From NCBI GenBank assembly GCA_019136395.1, contig JAGVUH010000647.1:1-39395 (forward strand): 39,395 nt of DNA, read 5' to 3'. The translations under genes were made by a program, and so were the position numbers. The DNA comes from Gammaproteobacteria bacterium. GTDB taxonomy: Bacteria; Pseudomonadota; Gammaproteobacteria; Chromatiales; Chromatiaceae. The notes beneath the pieces were generated by a model that saw only the letters and a program-made list of their open reading frames with translations, was not told where the DNA came from and ran no database searches. Below are positions 15,948-24,880 of the stretch, piece after piece. Numbering within the stretch: the stretch's first letter is position 1; each line of letters opens with the position of its first letter.

Positions 15948-17450
15948 TTGACCCTCCCCCCCGAACTCTTTCCCGAACCCATCCAGGTCAAGCAATTGAT
16001 CTTCGTGGCAATGACGATCGGCTTCCTGGCTGTCGCCATTCCCATGACCATCCGCTTCTCCTGGATGGAGAAGGTCTGCGTAGCTGGCATCTTCTTCATG
16101 GCCATCAACCCGGTGGACGTGACCTTCTTCAGCTACACCAACTACCGCGGCGACATCCGCGGACTGGAGTTCGGTGTCACCGACTGGTTGGCCATCACCC
16201 TGATCGTCACCATGCTCAAGGCCCCCCGGTGGCAACAGCGCAAGCTGTACTACCGCAACCCCAACGAGTGGTGGATGGCCCTCTACCTGGCCTGGTCCGC
16301 CCTGACCATCGCCACCGCCGTGGTGCCCCAATTCGCCTTCTTTGGCGTCACCAAGCTGATACGTGCCTACGCCACCTTCTGGGTGGCCTACAACTACCTG
16401 CGCAGCGAGGAGGACCTGCGCTTCATCATCTGGTGCGTGGTCGGGGTGACCTTTTACAGCTTTTCCCAGGTCCTGATGGATAAGTACGTGCGCGGTACCT
16501 TCCCCCCCCGCGGATCCTTCCCCCACCAGAACAGCCTGGCCACCTTCCAGAACATGCTGAACTTCATCATCTTCGCGGTGCTCATGCAGGACAGCGAGAA
16601 GCTCTTCGACAAACGCAGTTTGATCTACTGGGCCGCCCTGGGCGCCGGCGTCCTCACCAGTGTCGCCACCCTCTCCCGCGGGGGTATGGCCACCCTGGTG
16701 CTGGGTTGCGCCATGATCGCTGTCCTGAGCTTCTTCCTGAAGCAGAAGCCCACCAAAAACAAGAAAAAGCTCTCGGCCATCGGCCTGATGCTGCTGCTGT
16801 CCCTCCCGGCCCTGGCGGTCATCCTGCCGCCGATTATCCAGCGCTTCGAGACGGCTCCGAAGGAATCGGCGGAGTCCCGCCATCTGGCCAATGACGCCTC
16901 CGCCATGATGGGCCAGGAGTATTTCTTCGGCGTCGGCATCAACAATTATTCCTATGCCGTCAACTTCATGCGCTTTGGCGAGGACGCGGGCCTTGGCCCC
17001 TTGGACCGGGGCATCGCCCATCACATCTTCTGGTTGCACTATGCCGAGATGGGCAGCGTCGGGGTCATCCTCTATGTCCTGATGACCGGCACCTTCCTAT
17101 GGATCGCCCTGCGTTTCATCCTCAAACGCCAAGACAGCCTGGAACGGGTGGTCGCCATCGGCATCTTCGTCGCCTTTGTCATCAACTGGTTCGTCGGCAC
17201 CCTAGAGTGGCTCTTTCGCCAGATTCAGATCACGGTGGCCTACTTCGCCTTCGCTGGCTTTGTCACCTCACTGGATCGGCTGGAGCGCGACAGGCTCAAG
17301 CAAGAGAAGGAGCAGCGCAAACGACTCGCCCTCTGGTACCAGATGACAGCCCGCGACAGGGGACCGCCACCGGCCAAGGCTCCGGGCCCAACCAAGGTCT
17401 CCCCGACCGCCACCCCAAGGCGGCTCAACGCCCGGCGGCGTCCAGGCTGA
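15948..17450 (+). CDS. Wzy/WaaL-type O-antigen ligase or polymerase
   Basis: The 500-residue polytopic membrane protein has about ten hydrophobic helices and a large periplasmic loop before the last helices, with GVGINNYSYAVNFM and HHIFWLHYAEMGSVGVILY. This is the region that carries the Wzy_C/O-antigen-ligase signature, including a conserved His. It probably polymerises flipped repeat units in the periplasm. The C-terminal ~60 residues are basic, Pro-rich and cytoplasmic. The start is uncertain: TTG 15948 has no good ribosome site, GTG and ATG codons lie 20-22 codons inside, and an ATG at 15866 with AGGTG before it runs in another frame and stops at 15929, which could mean a small frameshift. 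Confidence 0.8.
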   Translation: MTLPPELFPEPIQVKQLIFVAMTIGFLAVAIPMTIRFSWMEKVCVAGIFFMAINPVDVTFFSYTNYRGDIRGLEFGVTDWLAITLIVTMLKAPRWQQRKLYYRNPNEWWMALYLAWSALTIATAVVPQFAFFGVTKLIRAYATFWVAYNYLRSEEDLRFIIWCVVGVTFYSFSQVLMDKYVRGTFPPRGSFPHQNSLATFQNMLNFIIFAVLMQDSEKLFDKRSLIYWAALGAGVLTSVATLSRGGMATLVLGCAMIAVLSFFLKQKPTKNKKKLSAIGLMLLLSLPALAVILPPIIQRFETAPKESAESRHLANDASAMMGQEYFFGVGINNYSYAVNFMRFGEDAGLGPLDRGIAHHIFWLHYAEMGSVGVILYVLMTGTFLWIALRFILKRQDSLERVVAIGIFVAFVINWFVGTLEWLFRQIQITVAYFAFAGFVTSLDRLERDRLKQEKEQRKRLALWYQMTARDRGPPPAKAPGPTKVSPTATPRRLNARRRPG

Positions 17451-17517
17451 GATGTCGGACCACCGCGACCCATGCCGGCCCACGCCTACCAGGCCCCTGT
17501 CTGGCTGGCTGGTGTCA

Positions 17518-17571
17518 TATACTGCGAATCAAGCGATAACGCTTCAGTTTTCGGTACGGAAAAGCCGAAAA
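17518..17571 (+). promoter_or_regulatory. Candidate promoter -10 and two stem-loops upstream of the ATPase gene
   Basis: TATACT at 17518-17523 resembles a -10 element. It is followed by a perfect hairpin AAGCG-ATAA-CGCTT (17531-17544) and a second inverted repeat TTTTCGG (17548-17554) / CCGAAAA (17565-17571). The 207-bp spacer (17451-17657) is the longest gap inside the EPS gene run and contains nothing else recognisable. The stems could be a terminator for the polymerase gene or a leader or operator for the genes downstream; neither has a convincing T-run. Confidence 0.35.
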
Positions 17572-17657
17572 TCAGTTCATGATGCCTATCAGTAGGCTCG
17601 ACTCCCATCAGCCTCCCCTATTACAACCAGCCCTGGCAGGCACAACAGACGGCGGTC

Positions 17658-18530
17658 ATGGACAACTCCCCCAAGGGTGCACTGAGCGAACTCAACCCGC
17701 CACGGCAACCCTTCGACAATACCCGCGACACCCGCTACTTTTTTCCCGCCATCGGCCACGCGGAGGCTCTGTCACGCCTGCTGTTCCTCGCCGAGGACCG
17801 CAACATGGGCATGGGTCTGCTCACGGGGGAGATCGGCTCCGGCAAAACCCTCCTGCGGACCGTCCTCCATGCCCGCATCGGTGGTGACCGGCACCTGCGG
17901 GTCAGCATCGAGAATGGCCTGCTCAACTTCGACGACTTGCTCCTGGAAATCATCAGCCAGATGCGTGGCGAGCGGGTCGAGTCGCGGGAACTGGCTGACC
18001 GTTACAGCCGCCTCTCCGCCTTCAAACGGCTGCTGACTGAACTGGTGGCCAACCGCGACCGCCACCTGGTGATCCTGCTGGACGAGGCCCAGCAACTCGA
18101 CCCGGCGAGCCTCGACGCCCTCAAGGGACTCACCAACATCGCCTCCGAACGGCAGAACTTTCTCACCCTTATCCTCATCGGCCAGCCTGAATTGCGGCAA
18201 CGGGTACGCAAGCTGCCCCAGGTGGATCAGCGCATCAGCCTGCGTTACCACCTCGGGGCCCTGGAGGAGGGGGAACTGGCCCCCTACCTGACGCATCGCC
18301 TTGAAGTCGCCGGTTACCAGGGCCCTTTCCCCTTCTCCGCCCGGGCACTGGAGGGCCTCTACCGCGCCAGCCGTGGCATCCCGCGCGAGGTCAACCGCAT
18401 TGCCAAACTCGCCCTGGAGCACATCCGCACCCAAGATCTGACCCGCTTCAGCGAAGAGGTCATCGCTACGGTGGTCAGGGACCTGCGGCGTCACGGCGGC
18501 CTGTTCGAGGCCAGTGCCGACGGCCTATGA
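17658..18530 (+). CDS. ExeA/GspA-like AAA ATPase of the EPS locus
   Basis: The 290-residue P-loop ATPase has Walker A GEIGSGKT (residues 57-64), Walker B LVILLDEAQ (137-145), sensor ILIGQPELR, and an arginine-rich C-terminal helical domain with SRGIPREVNRIAKLAL. This is the ExeA/GspA and XrtA-associated ATPase type; relatives sit beside chain-length determinant genes in EPS loci. It lacks the membrane and peptidoglycan-binding parts of full ExeA. The gene follows a 207-bp spacer and overlaps the next start (ATGA), suggesting that it works with the Wzz-like protein. Its precise task in EPS export is not established. Confidence 0.82.
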   Translation: MDNSPKGALSELNPPRQPFDNTRDTRYFFPAIGHAEALSRLLFLAEDRNMGMGLLTGEIGSGKTLLRTVLHARIGGDRHLRVSIENGLLNFDDLLLEIISQMRGERVESRELADRYSRLSAFKRLLTELVANRDRHLVILLDEAQQLDPASLDALKGLTNIASERQNFLTLILIGQPELRQRVRKLPQVDQRISLRYHLGALEEGELAPYLTHRLEVAGYQGPFPFSARALEGLYRASRGIPREVNRIAKLALEHIRTQDLTRFSEEVIATVVRDLRRHGGLFEASADGL

Positions 18531-21073
18531 GTGACGAACTCAGTTTCCGCCAGCGCCATTCGCGCCCCCTGAGCGTTGCGGAGGATGGCCCGACGGGTGT
18601 AGAAGACCCGCGGGATGGCCAAGGCGAAGCGGCATGGGAACTTGGGGCGACGACCGACACCCCCGGCAGCCCGGCAAGCGCCAGGCCTGGATCTGGCGCC
18701 TTTCCCGGCCCTCATTCTGGTTCAGGATCTCTTCCGACCCCGAACCGAGGCGAGGAATGGCGAGACGCCCGCAGGGTTGGGCCCGACGCGACCTGGGGCC
18801 AAGTGCCGCTTGGAGCGGACATCGGAGACCCCCCCTGGGCCGAGCCAGCCCACACCGAGCGGCCGGGCGAGAGCCCCACTCCGGCCCTGTCCTTTCCACC
18901 CTTCCCCGGCCTCGGCGAGGAAGAGGCTGAAACCGGCAAGGGCAAGGCCCCGGGCCTCGACCTGGCGCGCTTCACCCGCGGCATCTGGAAACGCCGCTGG
19001 CTGGTGATCGGCGTCGCCCTGGTCATCATGCTGGGCGCCCTGGCCATCGCCCTCACCCTCATGAAGCATCAGTGGTCGGCGGGGGTGGCACTCATCATGC
19101 GCACCCATCAGGACCAGTTCACCCTGGGTGATGGCCAGCCCTACAAGCCTCAGCAGTACAACCTCAAGACCCTGCTCGACACCCTCAAACTGCCCACCTC
19201 CCTGCAGGAGGTGATCGACCGCACCGGCATCGAGGCCCTGCCGCGTACCCTGGCCGGCGCCATCGACGTGGCACTGGGCAAGGACTCCAGCATCTTCCAC
19301 ATCAAGGTCACCTGGGACGATCCCCGGACCGCCGCCACCCTTGCCAATCAGGTAGCCGAGGCCTTCGTCGAACGTAGTCGCGCCATCCGCCGGCAGGACG
19401 CGGCAGAGACCTTCACCAACTACGGCACCCAGTTGGATGAGGCCAGGGCCAAGCTGCGCGACCAGACCGCCGAACTCCTGGCCTTCCGGGAGACCAACCG
19501 GGTATCCGACTTCGAAACGGAGATGAAGGTGCTGGTGAGCGACCTGTCCCGCCTGGACGCCGAGTACCGCACCAAGCTGGCCGAGGTCGAGGCCATGCAT
19601 GCCGGCCGCGCCCGGCTTGAGGCCCTGATCGCCGCCCAGCCGGAGATGATCGTCAGCTCCACGGTCTACCGCAGCCCCCTCAAGCAGCGCCTAGCGGACT
19701 ATGAGTGGCAACTCCAGGAGGCCCGCAGTCGCTACACCAACGAGAACCCCAAGGTCATCAAACTCGAGAAACGCGTTAGCGTCCTGGAGCAGATGATCGA
19801 GGAGAGCAACGACGAGGCGGTGCCCGAGAACACATACTCACCCAACACCCAGCGGGCGGACCTGGACCTGCGCCTTCAGGAGCTGATCGACGAGATCAAG
19901 GTCCGCGAGGCCCAGGTGGAGGCCCTAGAAGGTACCTTGGCGGGGATGCGCGACAAGCTCGCCCTTTTGACCGCCAAACAGAAGGAATACGAACTGCTCA
20001 GCGGTCGGCTCGCCGCCACGGAAATCCTGGAACGGAACCTGGCGACCCGGGTACAGGAGGCCCGGGTGATGATGGAACGTAACGAGGCCAACTTCGACAT
20101 CATCGAGCGGGCAACCCCGCCGGTGGAGCCATTGGCCTCCAGCCGCAAGCTGGTAGTGATCGGCGGCACAATCCTCGGCCTCGGCACCGGTCTCTTCCTG
20201 GCCCTGCTCCTCGAACTGATGGACCCCTGGGTGCGCAGCGGACGCGACGCCCGGGATGCCGCTGGCGTCGACCTGATCGCCGAGTTCGAGCAGGTACCCC
20301 CAGGCGAATCCAGGCTCATCGACCCGACCCGGCCCGCCTCGGGCGTTGCCATCCTGTTCCGGCGCTTTGTCAATGACCTGGACAGCCAACTCCAAGAGGA
20401 GGACTGGCGCTCCCTAGCGGTGATCAGCCTCGAAGCTGAGGCAGGACGCTCGCTGGTGGCCAGCAACCTGGCCCTTTCCCTCGCCCTTAAGGAGCGGGAG
20501 GTGATCCTGGTAGACGCGGACCTGCGTTCCCAGGCCGGCCCACGGCCTTCGGCCCTGCTGGGGCTCGACGCCCTTGCCGCCCGCCAGTCGGGGCTCTACG
20601 CGAATCTACGTGGCCAGGCGCCCCCACTCCTGGCGGAAACAACCACGCCGGGCCTACGCCTGGTCGAGGCCGGGGAGCCGCTGCCCGCCGACGACCAGGG
20701 ATTACTGGCCCTGGGCCGACGCCAGTTCACGACCCTAGCCAGTCGCCTGGGCCGCCCCGGTCGCCAGGTCCTCTTCGACCTGCCGCCGCTGGCAGCCCAG
20801 GAGACCGTATTGGAGGCCGCCGCCGCCATCGGCAATGCCCTCCTGGTGGTGCGTAGCGGCCGCGGTCGGCGAGCGGATATTACGGAAATGGTTGACACCT
20901 TGGCGGCCCGGGGAGTCAACTTGCGCGCCCTGGTGCTCACCGAAGTACCGCCTGACCTGTTGAGCGGCAAACCCCTCTTCGAGCCTCCCGCCAAATCACG
21001 CAAAAAATCCGCCCGCGGGCGTCTCAAATTAGCCCAACCCGACCCAGCCGGAGCCAACGGACATGCGGCCTGA
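18527..21073 (+). CDS. Wzz/GumC chain-length protein with degenerate BY-kinase domain
   Basis: The 848-residue protein has residues 1-145 as a Pro/Gly/Glu-rich disordered leader, a membrane helix at 158-178, a Wzz/GumC periplasmic region with long coiled coils (about 285-525), the PPVEP segment at 531-535 and a second helix at 541-563. A cytoplasmic domain (about 605-805) has the fold signature of bacterial tyrosine kinases. Walker A' is kept (LVDADLR) and a Walker B-like FDLPP exists, but the Walker A loop reads EAEAGRS where GEGKS/T is expected, and there is no C-terminal tyrosine cluster. It probably controls polymer length and couples to export without autophosphorylation. This is inference; nucleotide binding may persist. 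Confidence 0.85.
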   Translation: MSDELSFRQRHSRPLSVAEDGPTGVEDPRDGQGEAAWELGATTDTPGSPASARPGSGAFPGPHSGSGSLPTPNRGEEWRDARRVGPDATWGQVPLGADIGDPPWAEPAHTERPGESPTPALSFPPFPGLGEEEAETGKGKAPGLDLARFTRGIWKRRWLVIGVALVIMLGALAIALTLMKHQWSAGVALIMRTHQDQFTLGDGQPYKPQQYNLKTLLDTLKLPTSLQEVIDRTGIEALPRTLAGAIDVALGKDSSIFHIKVTWDDPRTAATLANQVAEAFVERSRAIRRQDAAETFTNYGTQLDEARAKLRDQTAELLAFRETNRVSDFETEMKVLVSDLSRLDAEYRTKLAEVEAMHAGRARLEALIAAQPEMIVSSTVYRSPLKQRLADYEWQLQEARSRYTNENPKVIKLEKRVSVLEQMIEESNDEAVPENTYSPNTQRADLDLRLQELIDEIKVREAQVEALEGTLAGMRDKLALLTAKQKEYELLSGRLAATEILERNLATRVQEARVMMERNEANFDIIERATPPVEPLASSRKLVVIGGTILGLGTGLFLALLLELMDPWVRSGRDARDAAGVDLIAEFEQVPPGESRLIDPTRPASGVAILFRRFVNDLDSQLQEEDWRSLAVISLEAEAGRSLVASNLALSLALKEREVILVDADLRSQAGPRPSALLGLDALAARQSGLYANLRGQAPPLLAETTTPGLRLVEAGEPLPADDQGLLALGRRQFTTLASRLGRPGRQVLFDLPPLAAQETVLEAAAAIGNALLVVRSGRGRRADITEMVDTLAARGVNLRALVLTEVPPDLLSGKPLFEPPAKSRKKSARGRLKLAQPDPAGANGHAA

Positions 21074-22253
21074 ACGCAACAATCCGAACACCCCAGGACA
21101 AGCCCGCAAGGACGCAACCTATATTCCTTGCCCTGTCCCAACTGTGGCCTCAGCCTCCGGTGCTGGTCGCCCCTCCTTCCTGATCCTGACCAGTCTCCTG
21201 ATCAGCGTCTGCTACGGCACCCTAGTGGGAGGCTGTGCAACCACCCACCCGGCGCTGGCTCAGGGTACAACCGCGCCACCGACAAGCACCCTGCCCCCCG
21301 CACCATCTTCACCGCCCCCCAAGGAAGAGAACCAGGGTCGCACGGTGGATGAGCAGCTTGCTGAACTCAGGCAGACCATCGCCGCGCTCGACAACCAGCC
21401 GCGCCTTGGTAAATCGGACATGCTAAGCATCTCCGTCTATGACGAGCCGGACCTCAGCCTGGAAAACATCCCCGTTCGTCCCGACGGCAAGATCTCCTTC
21501 CCCTTGGTCGGCGACGTCCAGGCTGAGGGCCGGACGGTGGACGAGCTCACGACGGACATCACTGAAAGGCTGAAACAATACCTCCTCGCCCCTAAGGTCA
21601 CGGTGGTAGTGCAAGCTTTCAACAGCCTCTCCTACACCATCGCCGGCGAGGTAGTGAAACCCGGCGTCTTTCCCCTCACGACCAATATCAGCCTGGTGGA
21701 TGCTATCGCCAAGGCCGGTGGTCTGAACAAGGGACAATACCGGGCCAGTTCCGTGGAACTAGCGGATCTGCCCCATTCTTTCGTCTCCCGTAACGGAAAG
21801 ATATTGCCGGTGGATTTTGTCCGTCTATTGCGCCAGGGCGACATGCGTTTCAACATCCAGATCCAGCCAGGTGATTACATCAGCATCCCCTCAGGCCTGT
21901 CGAAGGAAATCTACATTATTGGCGAGGTCAAGGCTCCAGCCCTCTTCGCCTTCCGTGAGGAGATGCCGCTGTCCCGAACTCTGGCCTTGGCCGAGGGCTT
22001 TACCCCCGATGCGGACAAGTCGCGCATCCACGTGGTGCGTGGCTCTTTGCATAACCCGACTCTGATCGTGGCTGACTTCAACCAGATCATCACTGGCCAG
22101 GCCCAGGATGTCCAACTTGAGCCCGGCGATATCGTCTTCGTCCCCACCACGGGTCTCGCCACCTGGGCGCGCATGCTCAACCAGATCGTACCGACCATCC
22201 AGGCCATCCAGACCGGCATCGTCCTGCAGAAGACGATCTCACCCGTCCAATGA
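21063..22253 (+). CDS. Wza-type outer-membrane polysaccharide export lipoprotein (OPX)
   Basis: The 396-residue protein has a long N-terminal region (about 36 residues), then a hydrophobic segment ending in lipobox LVGGC with Cys58, and a Pro-rich spacer. A Poly_export domain follows (KSDMLSISVYDEPDLS, RPDGKISFPLVGDVQAEG), then two SLBB-type domains (YTIAGEVVKPGVFPL; IYIIGEVKAPALFAF) and a C-terminal helix that could span the outer membrane as in Wza. It forms the export channel for the polymer. The gene overlaps the end of the Wzz-like gene and the start of the GH9 gene, in line with a joint assembly. Confidence 0.88.
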   Translation: MRPERNNPNTPGQARKDATYIPCPVPTVASASGAGRPSFLILTSLLISVCYGTLVGGCATTHPALAQGTTAPPTSTLPPAPSSPPPKEENQGRTVDEQLAELRQTIAALDNQPRLGKSDMLSISVYDEPDLSLENIPVRPDGKISFPLVGDVQAEGRTVDELTTDITERLKQYLLAPKVTVVVQAFNSLSYTIAGEVVKPGVFPLTTNISLVDAIAKAGGLNKGQYRASSVELADLPHSFVSRNGKILPVDFVRLLRQGDMRFNIQIQPGDYISIPSGLSKEIYIIGEVKAPALFAFREEMPLSRTLALAEGFTPDADKSRIHVVRGSLHNPTLIVADFNQIITGQAQDVQLEPGDIVFVPTTGLATWARMLNQIVPTIQAIQTGIVLQKTISPVQ

Positions 22254-24718
22254 GACGCAAGGTTCAAAAAGAAGATGATCGCTCGTTCCCCTTGAGAACC
22301 AGAGTGCTGCGGAAGACGGTCATCCTCCCCCTAAAAAAACCCGGACGTCAGCCCCTAGCCGAGCATAGCCCCACTACCCGCTGGCTTGTCGTCGCTCTCT
22401 GCCTGGTAATAGCAGGCTTTGGCGGGTCCACGGCTGGCGCTGCTGACGCCGGTGGGGATCAATTGGGCATCACCTCCCCCCTGGCCCTAGACCCAGCCGC
22501 CCAGGCGGACAGTCAGATCGAGGTTTCGCCCGCGGCTGGTCTCCGCTTCTGGGAGACCCGGTCCCAGCGTTCCCTGACCTTGGGGATCGACAGCCTGGAC
22601 CATGGCCGCGCCGTGGCCGCACCCGGGCGTTACACCCTCGTAAGTCCCACCGACCCGCACTATCGGCTGCCGCTAGGGGCACTGGGGGTGGGTAGCGACC
22701 AACAGATGGTCGGCCTCACCGCCAAGCGCCAGCCGATTATCGAGGCCCGGCTACACCTCCTCTTTCCCTATCCCCTGGATCCCGGACACGACTATCGGCT
22801 GGACGTCTCCGCGGTACCAACCGCGAATGGCCAGACCCTGGGCCAGGTGGCCGCCGCCGTGCCAGTTGCCTACCGACCTGACCGTCGGTCCAGTTCGATT
22901 CAGGTCAATCAAATCGGTTATGCCCCCCAGGCCCGCAAGTATGGCTATCTTGGCAACTGGCTCGGAACCCTAGGGCCATTGCCATTGGAAGGGCTGAACT
23001 TCGAGGTGATCTCGGCGACGACTGGCGAGGCGGTTTTCCAGGGTGAAGCGCGACTGAGAGCCGCTGCCGATCCCTGGAGCGGCAACGACGTCTACGAGGT
23101 GGACTTCTCGGCCCTGACCACCCCGGGCCGCTACCGGCTGCGGGTGGCGGAGCTTGGCGTTTCCGACCCCTTCACCATCGCCCCCGACGTCTACGCCCCG
23201 GCCTACCGCGCCCTGCTGCGGCTTTTCTACCATTCCCGCAATGCCACCCCGATCACCCCCCCCTGGGCCGATCCCGGTTACGCGCGCCCCCAGGGCGGGG
23301 TGCCTACTCGACTCGACGGGGTCTTTCACGCCGCCGTCGCGACCAGCCCCCTGGGCAACGAGGAACCGGCGGGCGGCTACCGGTTCCTGTCCCGCGGTTG
23401 GTTCGATGCCGGCGATTTCGGTCAATACGTGGTCAACCTTGGCCCGGTCTGGTATCAGATCGGCGCCGGGCTGGACCTGGCGCCACAAGCCTTTAGGGAC
23501 GGGGAGTTGGGCATCCCCGAAAGCGGCAATGGTGTGCCCGATGTCCTGGACGAACTCGAATGGGGCATGGACTGGCTGCTGAGCATGCAGGATTCGCGGG
23601 ATGGCGGCGTCTATTCCCGCCTCGCCAGCGCCACCTGGGACAGCGTCCCGCCCCACCTGATCGAAGAGCCACGAGTGATCTTCGAAAAGACCAGCCATGC
23701 CACCGCGATCTTCGCCGCCATCGCCGCCAGCCATGCCCGCATGCTACACGACTACCGACCTGCCAGGGCGGATGCGGTGCTCAAGGCTGCGGAAAAGGCC
23801 TGGGACTTTCTCCAGACCCACCCCCAATGGCCCGCGGAGGGCGAGCCTTATCGCAACCCTCCGGGCATCCATGCAGGCGAGTACGGCGATCCCTCGGCCA
23901 GGGACAACCTGCTGTGGGCCAGCGCGGAGTTGTTCCGCACCACCGGGCGGGAGCGCTATCGGGAAGCCTACCGGCGTCTGGTAAAAGGCCTCAAGCTGGA
24001 CCCGACGGGCAATGTTTCATTCAAGGATCAAGCTTTGGCGGCCCTCTGGGCCTGGCTGATGGCCTTTAACTCCGGGCGAGAGCAGCAGCCAGAAGACCAA
24101 AACCTGGTGCGTCAGGCCCGTGAGGTCCTGATCGCCGCCGCAGACTGGCGCATCCGCCGTGCCGATGAGCACCCCTTCCGGGCCCCGGTGCACCAGGCGA
24201 TTCAGTTGGTGGGCTGGGGCTCCTTCGCCCGCTCCACAGCTGCCACCTTGCCGCTCTTACAGGCCTATCGCTTGACCGAAGAGGAGCACTATCGCGACTG
24301 GGCCTGGCTCACCCCCCATCCCCAGTTGGGGGCCAATCCCCAAGGCCTGAGTTACATCACCGGCCTGGGGACCCGTTCACCTCGTTTCCCCCTGTCTAAA
24401 CTATCGCAGATGGATGACCAGACAGCGCCCCTGCGTGGCATCCCGGTGCATGGCCCGCACTTTCACTTGCCGGCACTCTGGGGAGAGATGCGCGCCGTTA
24501 ACGCGGCCTATCTGCCGCCGGAACAGCCTGGCCTGACGCAACCAAAGGATCCCGAAGACTTCCGGGGCACCTACCCGGTCCTGCGGCGTTACACCGATGT
24601 GGATGCCCTGCCGCCTATGTCCGAACCGACAGTCGCCGAATATGCCCAGGTGGGGGTGGCCTTTGCCCTGCTGAGCCACGAGAACCTCATCCCCAGGCCA
24701 AAGGCAACGGACCACTGA
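22250..24718 (+). CDS. Glycoside hydrolase family 9 (endoglucanase-like)
   Basis: The 822-residue protein has a basic N-terminus and a hydrophobic segment at 44-64 ending in AGAA, so it is secreted or anchored. It has an N-terminal region with beta-rich character, then the cellulase N-terminal Ig-like domain (QVNQIGYAPQARKYG, residues 218-232), and a GH9 (alpha/alpha)6 catalytic domain. DAGDFGQY at 386-393 is the conserved catalytic-base motif, and Glu792 (SEPTVAEY; Glu797 as an alternative) is the candidate acid. GH9 enzymes cut beta-1,4-glucans by inversion. In an EPS operon it likely trims or releases the polymer, which hints at beta-glucan-like linkages. The start overlaps the export gene stop (ATGA). 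Confidence 0.85.
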   Translation: MRRKVQKEDDRSFPLRTRVLRKTVILPLKKPGRQPLAEHSPTTRWLVVALCLVIAGFGGSTAGAADAGGDQLGITSPLALDPAAQADSQIEVSPAAGLRFWETRSQRSLTLGIDSLDHGRAVAAPGRYTLVSPTDPHYRLPLGALGVGSDQQMVGLTAKRQPIIEARLHLLFPYPLDPGHDYRLDVSAVPTANGQTLGQVAAAVPVAYRPDRRSSSIQVNQIGYAPQARKYGYLGNWLGTLGPLPLEGLNFEVISATTGEAVFQGEARLRAAADPWSGNDVYEVDFSALTTPGRYRLRVAELGVSDPFTIAPDVYAPAYRALLRLFYHSRNATPITPPWADPGYARPQGGVPTRLDGVFHAAVATSPLGNEEPAGGYRFLSRGWFDAGDFGQYVVNLGPVWYQIGAGLDLAPQAFRDGELGIPESGNGVPDVLDELEWGMDWLLSMQDSRDGGVYSRLASATWDSVPPHLIEEPRVIFEKTSHATAIFAAIAASHARMLHDYRPARADAVLKAAEKAWDFLQTHPQWPAEGEPYRNPPGIHAGEYGDPSARDNLLWASAELFRTTGRERYREAYRRLVKGLKLDPTGNVSFKDQALAALWAWLMAFNSGREQQPEDQNLVRQAREVLIAAADWRIRRADEHPFRAPVHQAIQLVGWGSFARSTAATLPLLQAYRLTEEEHYRDWAWLTPHPQLGANPQGLSYITGLGTRSPRFPLSKLSQMDDQTAPLRGIPVHGPHFHLPALWGEMRAVNAAYLPPEQPGLTQPKDPEDFRGTYPVLRRYTDVDALPPMSEPTVAEYAQVGVAFALLSHENLIPRPKATDH

Positions 24719-24880
24719 CCACTATCTCCGTCGTCGGCTGGTTTTCGGCCAGGTTTGGCAGGGTCAGCTGGCCTCTGACCGCGTGTCGACAGCAGGCAGG
24801 CCACCGTCAGGCTTACCTGGAGATATGCACGGCGTTGCCCTCAGAGGGCAGCCGACCCGAAAAATACCATTAGCGGCCCC
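24719..24880. other. Convergent intergenic spacer
   Basis: 162 bases between the converging GH9 and nucleotidyltransferase genes. A near-perfect palindrome TGCCCTC-A-GAGGGCA lies at 24836-24850, but there is no T-run on either side, so it is at best a weak terminator. Nothing else was recognised. Confidence 0.4.

Noticed and set aside
24836..24850. Palindrome between converging genes as an intrinsic terminator
   Set aside because: The stem is short once a loop is allowed, and no T-run follows on either strand.
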